A stretch of DNA of 64,000 bases from Microbacterium fluvii (GCF_025515205.1 NZ_JAOPFX010000001.1:868001-932000); one strand, 5' to 3'. Positions 53,573-63,521 are shown, counted from the stretch's first letter. The notes: a model not told the origin generated them from the sequence alone. Numbers and translations: made by a program.

Positions 53573-54588
53573 GAATCTGCTCCAGGTGATGCGGGGGAGG
53601 AGGTGGGTCGGCGGACGGCGGTCACGCCGCTGGTGACGGCGATGCCCTTCTTGCGGAGGGCCCTGGCGCGCTCGCCGGCCGAGCGCAGGCGCGGATTGAC
53701 GTACTCGTCGATGCCGAAGTTGATGAGAGACAGCGCGGTGCCCAGCAGCGCGATGCACAGGCCCGCCGGGATGTACCACCACCAGTAGTCGGGGAACGCG
53801 CCGTTCTGCTGCGCCCAGAACAGGATCGTGCCCCAATTGAGGTTGGTGATGGGGATCACCCCGATGAAGGCGAGGGTCGTGAGCCCCAGGACGGCGGCGG
53901 TCACGGTGCCCACGAAGCTCGAGGCGATGATCGCCATGAGGTTCGGCAGCATCTCGACCGTGATGATGCGGTGCAGCGGCTCGCCGTTCGCGCGGGCGGC
54001 CTGCACGAAGTCGCGGCTGCGCAGCGACATGGTCTGGGCGCGCAGCACGCGCGCGCCCCACGCCCAGCCGGTGATGGCGAGCACCGCCGCGATCAGGAAC
54101 AGGCTCGGGTCGTCGTACTGCGAGGCGATGATGATCATCAGCGGCAGTCCTGGGAGCACGAGGAACACGTTCGTCAGCGCCGACAGCGACTCGCTGCGCC
54201 ACCCCGAGATCATGCCGGCGGTCACCCCGACGGCGATCGCGATGACGGTCGCGATGATGCCGGCGAGGAACCCGACCACGAGCACCCCGCGGGTGCCGTA
54301 GACGAGCTGGCTGAAGACGTCTTCGCCCATGTGGGTCGTGCCCAGCAGGTGCTGCCAGGAGGGCGGCTGCTTGAGCGCCGTGTAGTCCTTCTCGAGCGGG
54401 CCGTAGGGGGCGATCAGGTCTTGGAAGATCGCGACGATCACGAAGAACCCGAGGATCGCCAGGCCGGTGACCGACTTGGGGTTGCGGAACATCGCGAACG
54501 AGGCCCCGAGGCGCCGCCACGAGCGCACCGGGGGCCGGAAGGTCTCGGGCTCGGCCGCTTCGAGGGCCGTGGTGGTGGGGATCGTCAT
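53569..54588 (-). CDS. ABC transporter permease, DppC/OppC type
   Basis: A 339-aa permease with six predicted helices. An N-terminal OppC-type segment (RRLGASFAMFRNPKSVTGLAILGFF) is followed by the MetI-like domain and an EAA-like loop (RSRDFVQAARANGEPLHRIITVEMLPN near 200). It pairs with the DppB-type permease one base upstream. Oligopeptide-type permeases also import oligosaccharides in actinobacteria, and the adjacent GH3 gene favours a sugar substrate here. The lysine/arginine-rich cytosolic tail is unremarkable. Confidence 0.92.
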   Translation of the reverse strand: MTIPTTTALEAAEPETFRPPVRSWRRLGASFAMFRNPKSVTGLAILGFFVIVAIFQDLIAPYGPLEKDYTALKQPPSWQHLLGTTHMGEDVFSQLVYGTRGVLVVGFLAGIIATVIAIAVGVTAGMISGWRSESLSALTNVFLVLPGLPLMIIIASQYDDPSLFLIAAVLAITGWAWGARVLRAQTMSLRSRDFVQAARANGEPLHRIITVEMLPNLMAIIASSFVGTVTAAVLGLTTLAFIGVIPITNLNWGTILFWAQQNGAFPDYWWWYIPAGLCIALLGTALSLINFGIDEYVNPRLRSAGERARALRKKGIAVTSGVTAVRRPTSSPASPGADS

Positions 54589-54589
54589 G

Positions 54590-55573
54590 TCAGGCCTCCA
54601 GCTGCCGCGCGCGCGGGTCGAGGATCGCGTAGGCGATGTCGGCGAGGATGTTGGCCACGAGCACCGCGAGGGTGATCACGAGGAACAGCCCCTGCATGAG
54701 CGGGTAGTCCTTGGCCGTCGTGGCGTCCAGCAGCAGCTTGCCGACGCCCGGGTACGAGAAGACGAGCTCCATCACGAGCGTGCCGCCGACGATGAACCCG
54801 AGCGAGAGCGCGAAGCTCGACAGCTGCGGGAGCATGGCGTTGCGCGACGCGTAGGTGGTGACGACCCGCTGCGGCGACAGGCCCTTGGCCTGCGCGACGG
54901 TGATGTAGTCCTCGTCGAGCACCGTGATCATCATGTTGCGCATGCCCAGCATCCATCCGCCGAGCGACGCGACGACGATCGTGAGGGCGGGCAGGGTGCC
55001 GTGGTAGATCACGTCGCCGATGAATTCGAGGGTCCAACCAGGGTCGGCGCCCTTGGAGTAGGCGTGCGACGAGGGGAACCAGCCGAGCGCCGTCGAGAAG
55101 ACCGCGATGGCGATCAGGCCCATCCAGAAGTAGGGCACCGTCGAGAAGAAGCTCGCGATCGGGATGAGGGCGTCGGATCCGCGGCCTCGCCGCCACCCGA
55201 TGATCGCCCCGGCTGCGGTGCCCAGCACGAAGGAGATGATCGTCGCGATGCCCACGAGCCCCACCGTCCACGGCAGCGCCGAGGCGATGACGTCGGTGAC
55301 CGGTGCCAGACCGTGCGAGAACGAGCGGCCGAGGTTGCCGCTGATGAGCAGCCCCCAGTAGTCGAGGTATTGCTGCAGCAGGCTCTTGTCGGTGTCGAGC
55401 CCGAAGAGGGTGCGCAATGCGTCGGCCGCCTCCGGGCTGACCTTGCCCTGGTTCTTGGCGAGATAGGCCGAGACCGGGTCGCCCTTCATCATGCGCGGCA
55501 GGAAGAAGTTGATGGTGATGGCCGCCCACGCGGTGAACGCATAGAACAGGATGCGGCGCGAGACGAATCTCAT
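54590..55573 (-). CDS. ABC transporter permease, DppB/OppB type
   Basis: A 327-aa permease. The N-terminus RFVSRRILFYAFTAWAAITINFFLPRMMKGDPV is the classic OppB start. About six helices and an EAA-like loop (DEDYITVAQAKGLSPQRVVTTYASRNAMLP near 215) follow. It forms the channel with the downstream DppC-type protein. The ATG overlaps the stop of the upstream ATPase gene (ATGA), so the ATPases and permeases are coupled. Confidence 0.92.
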   Translation of the reverse strand: MRFVSRRILFYAFTAWAAITINFFLPRMMKGDPVSAYLAKNQGKVSPEAADALRTLFGLDTDKSLLQQYLDYWGLLISGNLGRSFSHGLAPVTDVIASALPWTVGLVGIATIISFVLGTAAGAIIGWRRGRGSDALIPIASFFSTVPYFWMGLIAIAVFSTALGWFPSSHAYSKGADPGWTLEFIGDVIYHGTLPALTIVVASLGGWMLGMRNMMITVLDEDYITVAQAKGLSPQRVVTTYASRNAMLPQLSSFALSLGFIVGGTLVMELVFSYPGVGKLLLDATTAKDYPLMQGLFLVITLAVLVANILADIAYAILDPRARQLEA

Positions 55574-56367
55574 CGGGCACCCCGTTCCGTGGCGAAATGC
55601 CGATCGGGGTCGGGCGAGGCGTCGCGCAGGGCGCGGGTGTAGGGGTCCTGCGGGTTGAGGATCACGTCGTCTGCGGGTCCCGTCTCGACGACCCGGCCGT
55701 GGTGGAGCACCATGATCTCGTCGCTGAAGTGGCGGGCGGTGGCCAGGTCGTGGGTGATGTAGAGCACGCCCAGGTCGCTCTCGCGCTGCAGGTCGGCGAG
55801 CAGATTCAGCACGCCCAGGCGGATCGACACGTCGAGCATCGAGACGGGCTCGTCGGCGATGAGGAGGGACGGGCGGGATGCCAGGGCCCTGGCGATCGCG
55901 ACGCGCTGCCGCTGTCCGCCGCTCAGCTCGTGCGGGCGCCGGTCGATCGTGGCATCGACGTCGAGCCGCACGCGCTCGAGCAGCCGGCGCACTTCGCCCT
56001 CGACCTCGGCCGGCGGCACGACGCGGTCGAGCCGCAGCGGCCGCTCGAGGTGGTGACGGATCGTGTGGTACGGGTTCAGCGACGCGAACGGGTCTTGGAA
56101 GACCATGCGCACCTGCTGGCGGTACCGCCGCAGCGCGCGGCCAGAGCGGGGGATCGGCGCGCCGTCGAGCAGCACCTCGCCGGAGGTGGCGCGCTCGAGC
56201 TGCGTGATGATCTTGGCGATCGTCGACTTGCCGCTGCCGCTCTGACCGACCAGGGCGATCGTGCGGCCGGGGGTCAGGGCGAACGACACGTCGTCGAGGG
56301 CGAGCATGGTGCCTGCGCCCCGCACGCGGTAGCGCTTGGTGACGTGCCGGAATTCGAGTGTGGTCAT
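55570..56367 (-). CDS. ABC transporter ATP-binding protein, DppF/OppF type
   Basis: A 265-aa ATPase. Walker A GQSGSGKST near residue 42, Q-loop FQDPFASLNP near 92, signature LSGGQRQRV near 150, Walker B LLIADEPVSMLD near 170 and THDLATA near 205. It ends soon after the nucleotide-binding domain (PYTRALRDASPDPD), as OppF-type proteins do. With the DppD-type ATPase it powers the permease pair. Stop and start overlap both neighbouring genes by 4 bp. Confidence 0.93.
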   Translation of the reverse strand: MTTLEFRHVTKRYRVRGAGTMLALDDVSFALTPGRTIALVGQSGSGKSTIAKIITQLERATSGEVLLDGAPIPRSGRALRRYRQQVRMVFQDPFASLNPYHTIRHHLERPLRLDRVVPPAEVEGEVRRLLERVRLDVDATIDRRPHELSGGQRQRVAIARALASRPSLLIADEPVSMLDVSIRLGVLNLLADLQRESDLGVLYITHDLATARHFSDEIMVLHHGRVVETGPADDVILNPQDPYTRALRDASPDPDRHFATERGAR

Positions 56368-57215
56368 CGCGCGGCCTCCTCGCCGGCGGCGCGCACGAAC
56401 CCGCCGCGCTCGCCGGTGAGGCTCGGGAACGAGCCGAGCAGCGTGCGGGTGTAGTCGTGCCGGGGGTGGCGGTAGAGGTTCTCGGCGGTGTCGAGCTCGA
56501 CGATGCGCCCCTCGCGCATCACGGCGATGCGGTCGGAGATCTCCAGCAGCAGCGGCAGGTCGTGCGTGATGAACACCACCGAGAAGCCGAACTCGTGGCG
56601 CAGATCGGAGATCTGCCGCAGGATCTCGCGCTGCACGAGCACGTCGAGGGCGGTCGTCGGTTCGTCCATGATCATCAGCTGCGGCCGCAGGGCCAGGGCC
56701 ATCGCGATCATGACGCGCTGGCGCATGCCCCCGGAGAGCTCGTGGGGGAACGAGCGCAGCCGGTCGCGGCCGACCCCGACGATCTCGAGCAGGTCGCCGC
56801 ATTCCTGCCTGCGCGCCTTCGCACTCATGCCGGGGCGGTGGGTGGTGAACACGTCGTCGAGCTGGCGGCCCACCGTGATGACGGGGTTGAGGGCGTTCAT
56901 TGCCCCCTGGAAGACCATCGAGGCCTTCGCCCAGCGGAAGCGGCGGATGCCGGCATCCGTCAATTCGCCCACGCGGATGCGGGTGCCGTCGGCGTCGTGG
57001 AAGACCACCTCGCCGCCGGTGATGACGGCCGGCGGCTTGAGCAGCCGCTGCACGCCGTAGGCGAGGGTCGTCTTGCCGCAGCCGGACTCGCCGGCCAGGC
57101 CCAGGATCTCGCCGCGGCGGAGGTCGAGTGAGACCTCGCGCACGGCGTGGACGGGGGGATCCACGTCGTAGGTGACGCTGAAGTCGGAGATCGTCAGCAG
57201 AACGTCGTCGGTCAT
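56364..57215 (-). CDS. ABC transporter ATP-binding protein, DppD/OppD type
   Basis: A 283-aa ATPase. Walker A GESGCGKTTL near residue 45, Q-loop FQGAMNALNP near 98, signature LSGGMRQRV near 160, Walker B LMIMDEPTTALD near 182 and THDLPLLLE near 215. The C-terminal YTRTLLGSFPSLTGERG is the OppD-type end. A GTG at 57221 in frame is an alternative start, but ATG 57215 suits spacing. It is separated from the binding-protein gene by a hairpin (57248-57279). Confidence 0.92.
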   Translation of the reverse strand: MTDDVLLTISDFSVTYDVDPPVHAVREVSLDLRRGEILGLAGESGCGKTTLAYGVQRLLKPPAVITGGEVVFHDADGTRIRVGELTDAGIRRFRWAKASMVFQGAMNALNPVITVGRQLDDVFTTHRPGMSAKARRQECGDLLEIVGVGRDRLRSFPHELSGGMRQRVMIAMALALRPQLMIMDEPTTALDVLVQREILRQISDLRHEFGFSVVFITHDLPLLLEISDRIAVMREGRIVELDTAENLYRHPRHDYTRTLLGSFPSLTGERGGFVRAAGEEAAR

Positions 57216-57247
57216 GTGCACAGTATTCCGGGGGAGGGCGGGTGGGA

Positions 57248-57279
57248 TTCCGGGCCGGGGTGGAAGCCCCGGCCCGGAA
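57248..57279 (-). terminator. Perfect 13-bp hairpin between binding protein and ATPase genes
   Basis: TTCCGGGCCGGGG (57248-57260) pairs with CCCCGGCCCGGAA (57267-57279) around a 6-nt loop, just downstream of the substrate-binding-protein stop. As at pstS-pstC it may reduce readthrough or protect the 3' end so that the binding protein is made in excess. Confidence 0.75.
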
Positions 57280-57293
57280 CCGCAGGGGGTGGA

Positions 57294-58958
57294 TCAGCCC
57301 GCGGGCTGCAGCTTCGTCAGGATGTACACCGCCGTCGGCTGCGTCGGGTCGGCGGGAACGTACGGGTCGTCCTCGCCGGGCCAGCCGACGTAGTTGCGGG
57401 TGTTGTACTCCGCGATCGAGGGGCGGGTGCCGATCGGCATCGCGGGCACCTCGTCGACGAAGATCTTCTGCACCGTCGCCAGGGCCTCGGCGCGCACGGC
57501 GTCGTCGGTCGTGCTGGCGTAGGTGGCCAGGGCCTCGGTCGCCTCGGGGCTGTCGAAGCGGCCGAAGTTGAAGTCCGCCGCCTCGCCGAGCGGCGTGAGG
57601 AACCGGCCGTCCATCTGGTCGCTGTACAGGTCGTACGGCGTCGCACCGCCGTCGGTCCAGTGCAGGATCGCCTGGAAGTCGCCCTCGCCCTTGGCCGCCC
57701 ACCAGCTGTCGGCGTCCGGCGTGTCGACGGCCGCCTCGACGCCGAGCTGCTTGACCGAGTCGGAGATGAGGCTGATGCCGGTGACGTAGTCGTTCCAGCC
57801 CTGCGGCACCGACAGCGTGAAGGTCACCTTCTCGCCGTCGGGGTCGACGAGGGTGTCGCCGTCCCACGTGTAGCCGGCCTCTTCGAGCACGGCCTTGGCG
57901 CCGTCGACGTCGACCGCGTACGACTGGCTCGCGTACTCGTCGGAGATGAAGGCGTCGCCGGCGGGAGTCGGCAGACCCGTCACCGAGGTGAGCTCTGGCA
58001 CGCCGCCCTCACGGGCGATCTCGGCGTGCTTGGCGCGGTCGATGACCATGTTGACGGCGGTGCGGAATGCGACGTCGTCGAAGGGCTTCTCGGTGGTGTT
58101 GACGAACATCGTGTCGATCGCGAGGCCCGCGGCCGCCCAGTACACGTTGTGCTCGGCGTCCTTGTCGATGTAGGCGGACTGCACGTTCGGGATGAACGCC
58201 TGCGCCCAGTCGGCCTCGCCGTTCGCCAGCGCCGTCGTGAGCGCCGTGTTGTCGGCGTACGAGACGTAGTACAGCGTCGGCACGGCCAGCTCGCCGCCCC
58301 AGTAGTCGTCGCGCGCGGTGAGCTCGACGGCCTGCGTGTCGAACTTCGACAGCACGTAGGGGCCGGTGCCCACGGGGTCTTCGTTGACGAAGGTGGTGGG
58401 GTCGTCGACGTCCTTCCAGATGTGCTCGGGCACGATCAGGGTGTGCAGCACCTTGTCCTGCTTGATGAACATCGGGTTGGCGAAGGCGATCGTGGCCACG
58501 TCGCCGTCGACGGAGACGTCGGTGATGCCCAGCGCCTTGGTGTCGAGGGCCGGGGTGTCCTTGATGAGCTGGAACGTGAAGGCGATGTCGTCTGCCGTGA
58601 ACTCCTCGCCGTCGTTCCAGGTGGCGCCGGCGCGGGCCTTCAGCTGCACCGACGTGTAGTCGTCTGACCACGTGATCTCTTCGGCCAGCCACGGCACGAC
58701 GTCGGCGCTGGGGTCTGCCAGGTTGACGATGCCCAGCGGCTCGAAGATCGCGTTCGCGTAGCCGAGCTTCAGCGCCGACGAGTCGCCGACCCACGGGTTG
58801 TTGCCCTCCGTGGTGATCGGGCCGTCGGGCTTGGCGATCGTCAGTGCCGCGCCTGCCTCGGGTGCAGCGGATTCCTCAGTGCTGTTGCTGGATGAGCAGC
58901 CGGTGAGCACCAGCGCCGCGGCCAGGCCGACGGCGACCAGTGAGGACGTGAGCCTCAT
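57294..58958 (-). CDS. Substrate-binding lipoprotein, family 5 (DppA/OppA-like)
   Basis: A 554-aa extracytoplasmic solute receptor (SBP_bac_5). The lipoprotein signal ends in the lipobox LTGCSSS. Key family stretches are LKLGYANAIFEPLGI near 70, VPWLAEEITWSDDYTSVQLKARAGATWNDGEEFTADDIAF near 88-128 and GTGPYVLSKF near 197, with a further conserved part near 290 (TMFVNTTEKPFDDVAFRTAVNMVIDR). It delivers the ligand to the DppB/C permease. The co-encoded GH3 makes an oligosaccharide ligand more likely than a peptide. A TetR gene is divergent across 100 bp. Confidence 0.93.
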   Translation of the reverse strand: MRLTSSLVAVGLAAALVLTGCSSSNSTEESAAPEAGAALTIAKPDGPITTEGNNPWVGDSSALKLGYANAIFEPLGIVNLADPSADVVPWLAEEITWSDDYTSVQLKARAGATWNDGEEFTADDIAFTFQLIKDTPALDTKALGITDVSVDGDVATIAFANPMFIKQDKVLHTLIVPEHIWKDVDDPTTFVNEDPVGTGPYVLSKFDTQAVELTARDDYWGGELAVPTLYYVSYADNTALTTALANGEADWAQAFIPNVQSAYIDKDAEHNVYWAAAGLAIDTMFVNTTEKPFDDVAFRTAVNMVIDRAKHAEIAREGGVPELTSVTGLPTPAGDAFISDEYASQSYAVDVDGAKAVLEEAGYTWDGDTLVDPDGEKVTFTLSVPQGWNDYVTGISLISDSVKQLGVEAAVDTPDADSWWAAKGEGDFQAILHWTDGGATPYDLYSDQMDGRFLTPLGEAADFNFGRFDSPEATEALATYASTTDDAVRAEALATVQKIFVDEVPAMPIGTRPSIAEYNTRNYVGWPGEDDPYVPADPTQPTAVYILTKLQPAG

Positions 58959-59016
58959 TGCTTCTCCTTCTCGGTGGATCCGGACGACGACGTCGCGGAT
59001 CTGGGTGGTGGCGCCA

Positions 59017-59052
59017 ACTTACAATCAAGTAAGTAAGTGTTGCAAGTACACT
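59017..59052 (+). promoter_or_regulatory. Operator-like palindrome and promoter between the ABC operon and tetR
   Basis: ACTTAC (59017-59022) and GTAAGT (59029-59034) form an inverted repeat in the divergent gap, followed by another AAGT step, which suits a TetR dimer site. A -10-like TACACT (59047-59052) lies 6 bp before the tetR ATG at 59059, so the tetR transcript may be leaderless. The local A/T richness is well above the surroundings. Confidence 0.6.
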
Positions 59053-59058
59053 CTGATC

Positions 59059-60794
<1,736 letters not shown>

Positions 60795-60867
60795 CTAGGG
60801 ACGCCCCGCGACCGTCTGCGCCCCGATAGGCTGGACGGGCACGCTTCGCACTCTCTTCGAGGACCAG

Positions 60868-61569
60868 ATGGCCGACCTGATCGACACCACCGAGATGTAC
60901 CTGCGCACGATTCTCGAACTCGAGGAGGAGGGCATCGTCCCGCTGCGCGCGCGCATCTCCGAGCGCCTCGGCCACTCCGGCCCCACCGTGTCGCAGACCG
61001 TCGGGCGCATGGAGCGCGACGGGCTGGTCGTCGTCTCGGAGGACCGCACCCTCGAGCTCACCGGCGACGGCCGTCAGAAGGCCGTCGACGTGATGCGCAA
61101 GCACCGCCTCGCCGAGCGCCTGCTGTCCGATGTCATCGGACTCGACTGGGCGTACGTGCACGAAGAGGCCTGCCGCTGGGAGCACGTGATGAGCGAGCAG
61201 GTGGAGCGGCGCCTCGTCGAACTGCTCGGCCACCCCACCGAGTCGCCCTACGGCAACCCCATCCCCGGGCTCGCCCAGCTCGGCGACATCGCGGCCAATG
61301 CCTTCGATCAGGGCGTGATCGGTCTCGTGCGCCGGCTCAACCTCGAAGGCGGCCCCGTCACGGGCACCGTGCGGCGCCTGGCGGAGCCTGCCCAGGTCGA
61401 CCCCGAGCTGCTGCAGCAGCTCAAGAGCGCGGGCGTCATGCCGGGAGCGACCGGCGACTTCCGCTTCAGCGAGGGGTACGTGCTGGTGCAGATGCACGGC
61501 AGCGACGAAGCCCTCGAGCTTCCCGTCGAGGTCGCCTCGCACATCTTCCTGGTCGACGAGACCGCCTGA
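60868..61569 (+). CDS. DtxR/IdeR-family metal-dependent regulator
   Basis: A 233-aa metalloregulator. HTH domain at 1-65: LIDTTEMYLRTILELEEEGIVPLRARISERLGHSGPTVSQTV in family style. Dimerisation/metal-binding domain at 65-140: HRLAERLLSDVIGLDW, the metal-site C-x-W-E-H in EACRWEHVMS near 108, and HPTESPYGNPIPG. A C-terminal SH3-like domain follows at 150-230. The residues predict an IdeR/DtxR-type iron sensor; a manganese sensor is the alternative. Its C-terminus lies in a 23-bp tandem duplication that repeats the stop-codon region. Confidence 0.92.
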   Translation: MADLIDTTEMYLRTILELEEEGIVPLRARISERLGHSGPTVSQTVGRMERDGLVVVSEDRTLELTGDGRQKAVDVMRKHRLAERLLSDVIGLDWAYVHEEACRWEHVMSEQVERRLVELLGHPTESPYGNPIPGLAQLGDIAANAFDQGVIGLVRRLNLEGGPVTGTVRRLAEPAQVDPELLQQLKSAGVMPGATGDFRFSEGYVLVQMHGSDEALELPVEVASHIFLVDETA

Positions 61570-61610
61570 TCCGCGCCGGCGAGACCGCCTGATCCGCGCC
61601 GGCGAGACGC
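61558..61610 (+). repeat. 23-bp tandem duplication across the dtxR-like stop codon
   Basis: GAGACCGCCTGATCCGCGCC plus GGC occurs at 61558-61580 and again at 61581-61603, with a third partial copy (GAGACGCC) after it. The stop codon TGA lies in the first unit, so the product is unchanged. It looks like a recent slippage duplication. Confidence 0.85.
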
Positions 61611-61689
61611 CTCCTCCCGATCGCCGAACGTTCACCCGCTCTCCACCGTTCGGGTGCCGCAGCGTGACAATTTCGTTATCTTCAGGTAC

Positions 61690-61841
61690 CGTGGACGGGT
61701 CCACAGGCGAGAAGCCCGCCGACGGATCCCGCGCAGATTGCCTCCCCGGCTCGTCGTCTGCGCAGGCAAACCCGCACAGTGCACCCCGATGCACCTGCTG
61801 ACGAGCCAGCGCTTCGGCGCAGAGGCGCCGGAGGACTGAGT
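61690..61841 (+). promoter_or_regulatory. Structured leader (pseudoknot-capable) of the M23 peptidase gene
   Basis: A candidate cis-regulatory RNA. GCGCAGA (61731-61737) pairs with TCTGCGC (61757-61763). The loop word GGCTCGTC (61748-61755) is perfectly complementary to GACGAGCC (61800-61807), giving a pseudoknot enclosing GTGCA/TGCAC. Next to the ribosome site, GCGC-TTCG-GCGC (61809-61820) and GGCGC-AGAG-GCGCC (61816-61829) are mutually exclusive. Promoter: GTGACA near 61663 and TACCGT near 61686. The known ydaO/c-di-AMP signature is missing. Confidence 0.45.
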
Positions 61842-62720
61842 TTGGCTGAAGAGAACGAGACGGCACCCCCCGCCGACCGTGACGACGCGACGCGCCTGAG
61901 CCGCAGGAGCGATCGACGACCGGTCGCGCGCAAGCCGCGACTCGCTGTCCGCATCGCGCGCCCCGCGCGCACCCGGCCGCGGGGCACCGCCAAGCCGCTG
62001 CGCAGCCTCGTGATCCTCACGATGGTCGGCGGTCTCGTCGCCACCGTCGCCCTCCCCGCCTACGGCGCGTGGCGCACCACCGAGGTCGAAGCCGTCACTC
62101 TGCAGCAGGTCGCCGCCGACAACGCACAGTCGCTCGTCGTGGCCTCCGACGCCACCAGCACCGACCTCGACCGCGACAGCTATTCGGCCACGACCTCGGC
62201 CGAGATCGCGAAGAAGAAGGCCGAAGAGGCCGCCGCCGCCCGCGCCAAGGCGCTTGCGGCGTCCACCGCATCGGCCTCGTCGATGCTCGCCTCTGTCGAC
62301 CTCTCGATGGTCGCCCCCGGCAGCGGCGAGGTGCGCTGGCCGATCTCGGGCTACACGCTCGGCGACGGCTTCCGCTCGCGCGGCGGCGCCCACATGGGAA
62401 TCGACATGCTGGCGCCCGCCGGCACCCCCATCTATGCGGCCGCGGCCGGCGTCGTGCGCGTCTCGCAGGAGAGCTTCGGCGGCTACGGCGTGGCCGTCAC
62501 GATCGACCACGTCATCAACGGCGTCAAGGTCTCGACCCTCTATGGGCACATGACCTACGGCAGCCGGCAGGTCTCGTCCGGGCAGACCGTCAAGGTCGGC
62601 CAGCTGATCGGCCTCGTCGGCAGCACGGGCCGCTCGACCGCGAACCACCTGCACTTCGAGGTGTTCATCAACGGCTCGAACGTCGACCCGCTGTCCTGGC
62701 TCAAGTCCAACGCCGGCTGA
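61842..62720 (+). CDS. Secreted/membrane-anchored M23 family metallopeptidase
   Basis: A 292-aa cell-wall endopeptidase-like protein. A basic N-terminus and one membrane helix or signal anchor (about 52-72) are followed by a helical, lysine/alanine-rich region (about 105-145). The LytM domain (about 165-285) has zinc ligands in GGAHMGIDM near 183 and HLHFEV near 269, with YGHM near 235. It should cut peptidoglycan cross-bridges. I favour the TTG at 61842, which has GGAGG exactly 7 nt upstream, over the ATG at 61779 that lacks one. A long structured leader precedes it. Confidence 0.88.
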   Translation: MAEENETAPPADRDDATRLSRRSDRRPVARKPRLAVRIARPARTRPRGTAKPLRSLVILTMVGGLVATVALPAYGAWRTTEVEAVTLQQVAADNAQSLVVASDATSTDLDRDSYSATTSAEIAKKKAEEAAAARAKALAASTASASSMLASVDLSMVAPGSGEVRWPISGYTLGDGFRSRGGAHMGIDMLAPAGTPIYAAAAGVVRVSQESFGGYGVAVTIDHVINGVKVSTLYGHMTYGSRQVSSGQTVKVGQLIGLVGSTGRSTANHLHFEVFINGSNVDPLSWLKSNAG

Positions 62721-62822
62721 ACATTCCGCGAACGTGCGACACGCGCGGCCGCGTATACGGCCCCGGTGTCTGCGGGGTGCATTAGCCTGAAACCCGACGC
62801 TGGGAGAAGCGGAGGGAAGCCG

Positions 62823-62933
62823 ATGGGCAGCGTGCCGAGCATCCGAACCATGGATGCGCTCGGGCGCCTCGTTCTTCGGCATCGTACGAGTGGATGCTGC
62901 GGCTCTGCCGTCGCGCGTGGGCGCTGTCTGTGA
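62823..62933 (+). CDS. 36-aa cysteine-containing short ORF (possible leader peptide)
   Basis: A short ORF in the 303-bp gap 62721-63023 between the M23 and HNH genes. ATG 62823 has a strong GGAGGG 8 nt upstream. The peptide begins MGSVPSIRTMDALG and ends with a CC pair and a final RGRCL. The stop TGA falls in the loop of the terminator at 62920-62947, so translation and termination must interact. It could be an attenuator-type leader or a small protein. A TAGCCT -10-like word lies at 62783-62788. I see nothing else in the gap except the HNH ribosome site. Confidence 0.4.
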   Translation: MGSVPSIRTMDALGRLVLRHRTSGCCGSAVARGRCL

Positions 62934-62947
62934 GACAGCGCCTTTTT
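62920..62947 (+). terminator. Rho-independent terminator upstream of the HNH gene
   Basis: GGCGCTGTCT (62920-62929) pairs perfectly with AGACAGCGCC (62933-62942) and is followed by TTTTT (62943-62947). It is the most canonical intrinsic terminator in the window. It ends a transcript that starts after the M23 gene, or attenuates readthrough into the HNH gene. Confidence 0.9.
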
Positions 62948-63023
62948 CGTGCCCTTTCGCCTGTCGCAGTCGTCGTTGATTCGAATACCGAGAAGCCGTC
63001 CCGGCCATTCGAGAGGACGAGAG

Positions 63024-63521
63024 ATGCGCACACTGGTGCTCAATGCGGGGTATGAGCCGCTGGCCGTCGTGTCGTTCAAGCGGGCGATCGTGCTCGTGAT
63101 GAACGAGAAGGCGGTCGTCGTCGAGCAGGTCGACGCCGATCCGGTCTGGGGACCGTCGGCCGTCTACGACCGACCCGCCGTGATTCTGCTGACCCGCTAC
63201 GTGCGGATCCCGTCGAGCCGGCTCGTGCCGGTGACCAGACGCGGGGTGCTGCGTCGTGATGGGCATCGCTGCGGCTACTGCGGAAAGAGCGCCTCGACGA
63301 TCGACCACATCCTGCCGCGTTCGCGCGGTGGGGCCGACTCGTGGGAGAACCTCGTGGCATGCTGCCTGCGCTGCAACAACGTCAAGGGCGATCGCACTCC
63401 GCAGGAGATGGGCTGGGAACTCACCATCGCGCCGCAGCCTCCGCGCGGCGCGCACTGGACGGTGCGCGGTGCCGAGCGCGCCGACCCGGCCTGGGAGCCC
63501 TACCTGGCACTGGCCGCCTGA
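63024..63521 (+). CDS. HNH endonuclease
   Basis: A 165-aa protein of the widespread actinobacterial HNH type. It begins MRTLVLNAGYEPLAVVSFKRAIVLVMNEKAV. The HNH/ββα-metal site (about 75-125) has CGYCGKSASTIDHILPRSRGG, then SWENLVACCLRCNNVKGD. This includes two C-x-x-C zinc pairs and the D-H/N core. There is no RuvC-like domain, so it is not IscB. The biological role of this near-universal family is not known. ATG 63024 follows GAGAGGACGAGAG; the frame opens earlier at 62949 without support. The 3' end overlaps the convergent MarR gene by 22 bp. Confidence 0.9.
   Translation: MRTLVLNAGYEPLAVVSFKRAIVLVMNEKAVVVEQVDADPVWGPSAVYDRPAVILLTRYVRIPSSRLVPVTRRGVLRRDGHRCGYCGKSASTIDHILPRSRGGADSWENLVACCLRCNNVKGDRTPQEMGWELTIAPQPPRGAHWTVRGAERADPAWEPYLALAA

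Noticed and set aside
61640..61841. ydaO/yuaA c-di-AMP riboswitch upstream of the M23 gene
   Set aside because: The gene context fits, but I cannot find the conserved ydaO sequence blocks in the leader.
62720..63521. IscB/HEARO-type system (structured RNA next to an HNH gene)
   Set aside because: The HNH protein is only 165 aa with no RuvC segments or PLMP domain, and belongs to a common stand-alone actinobacterial HNH family.
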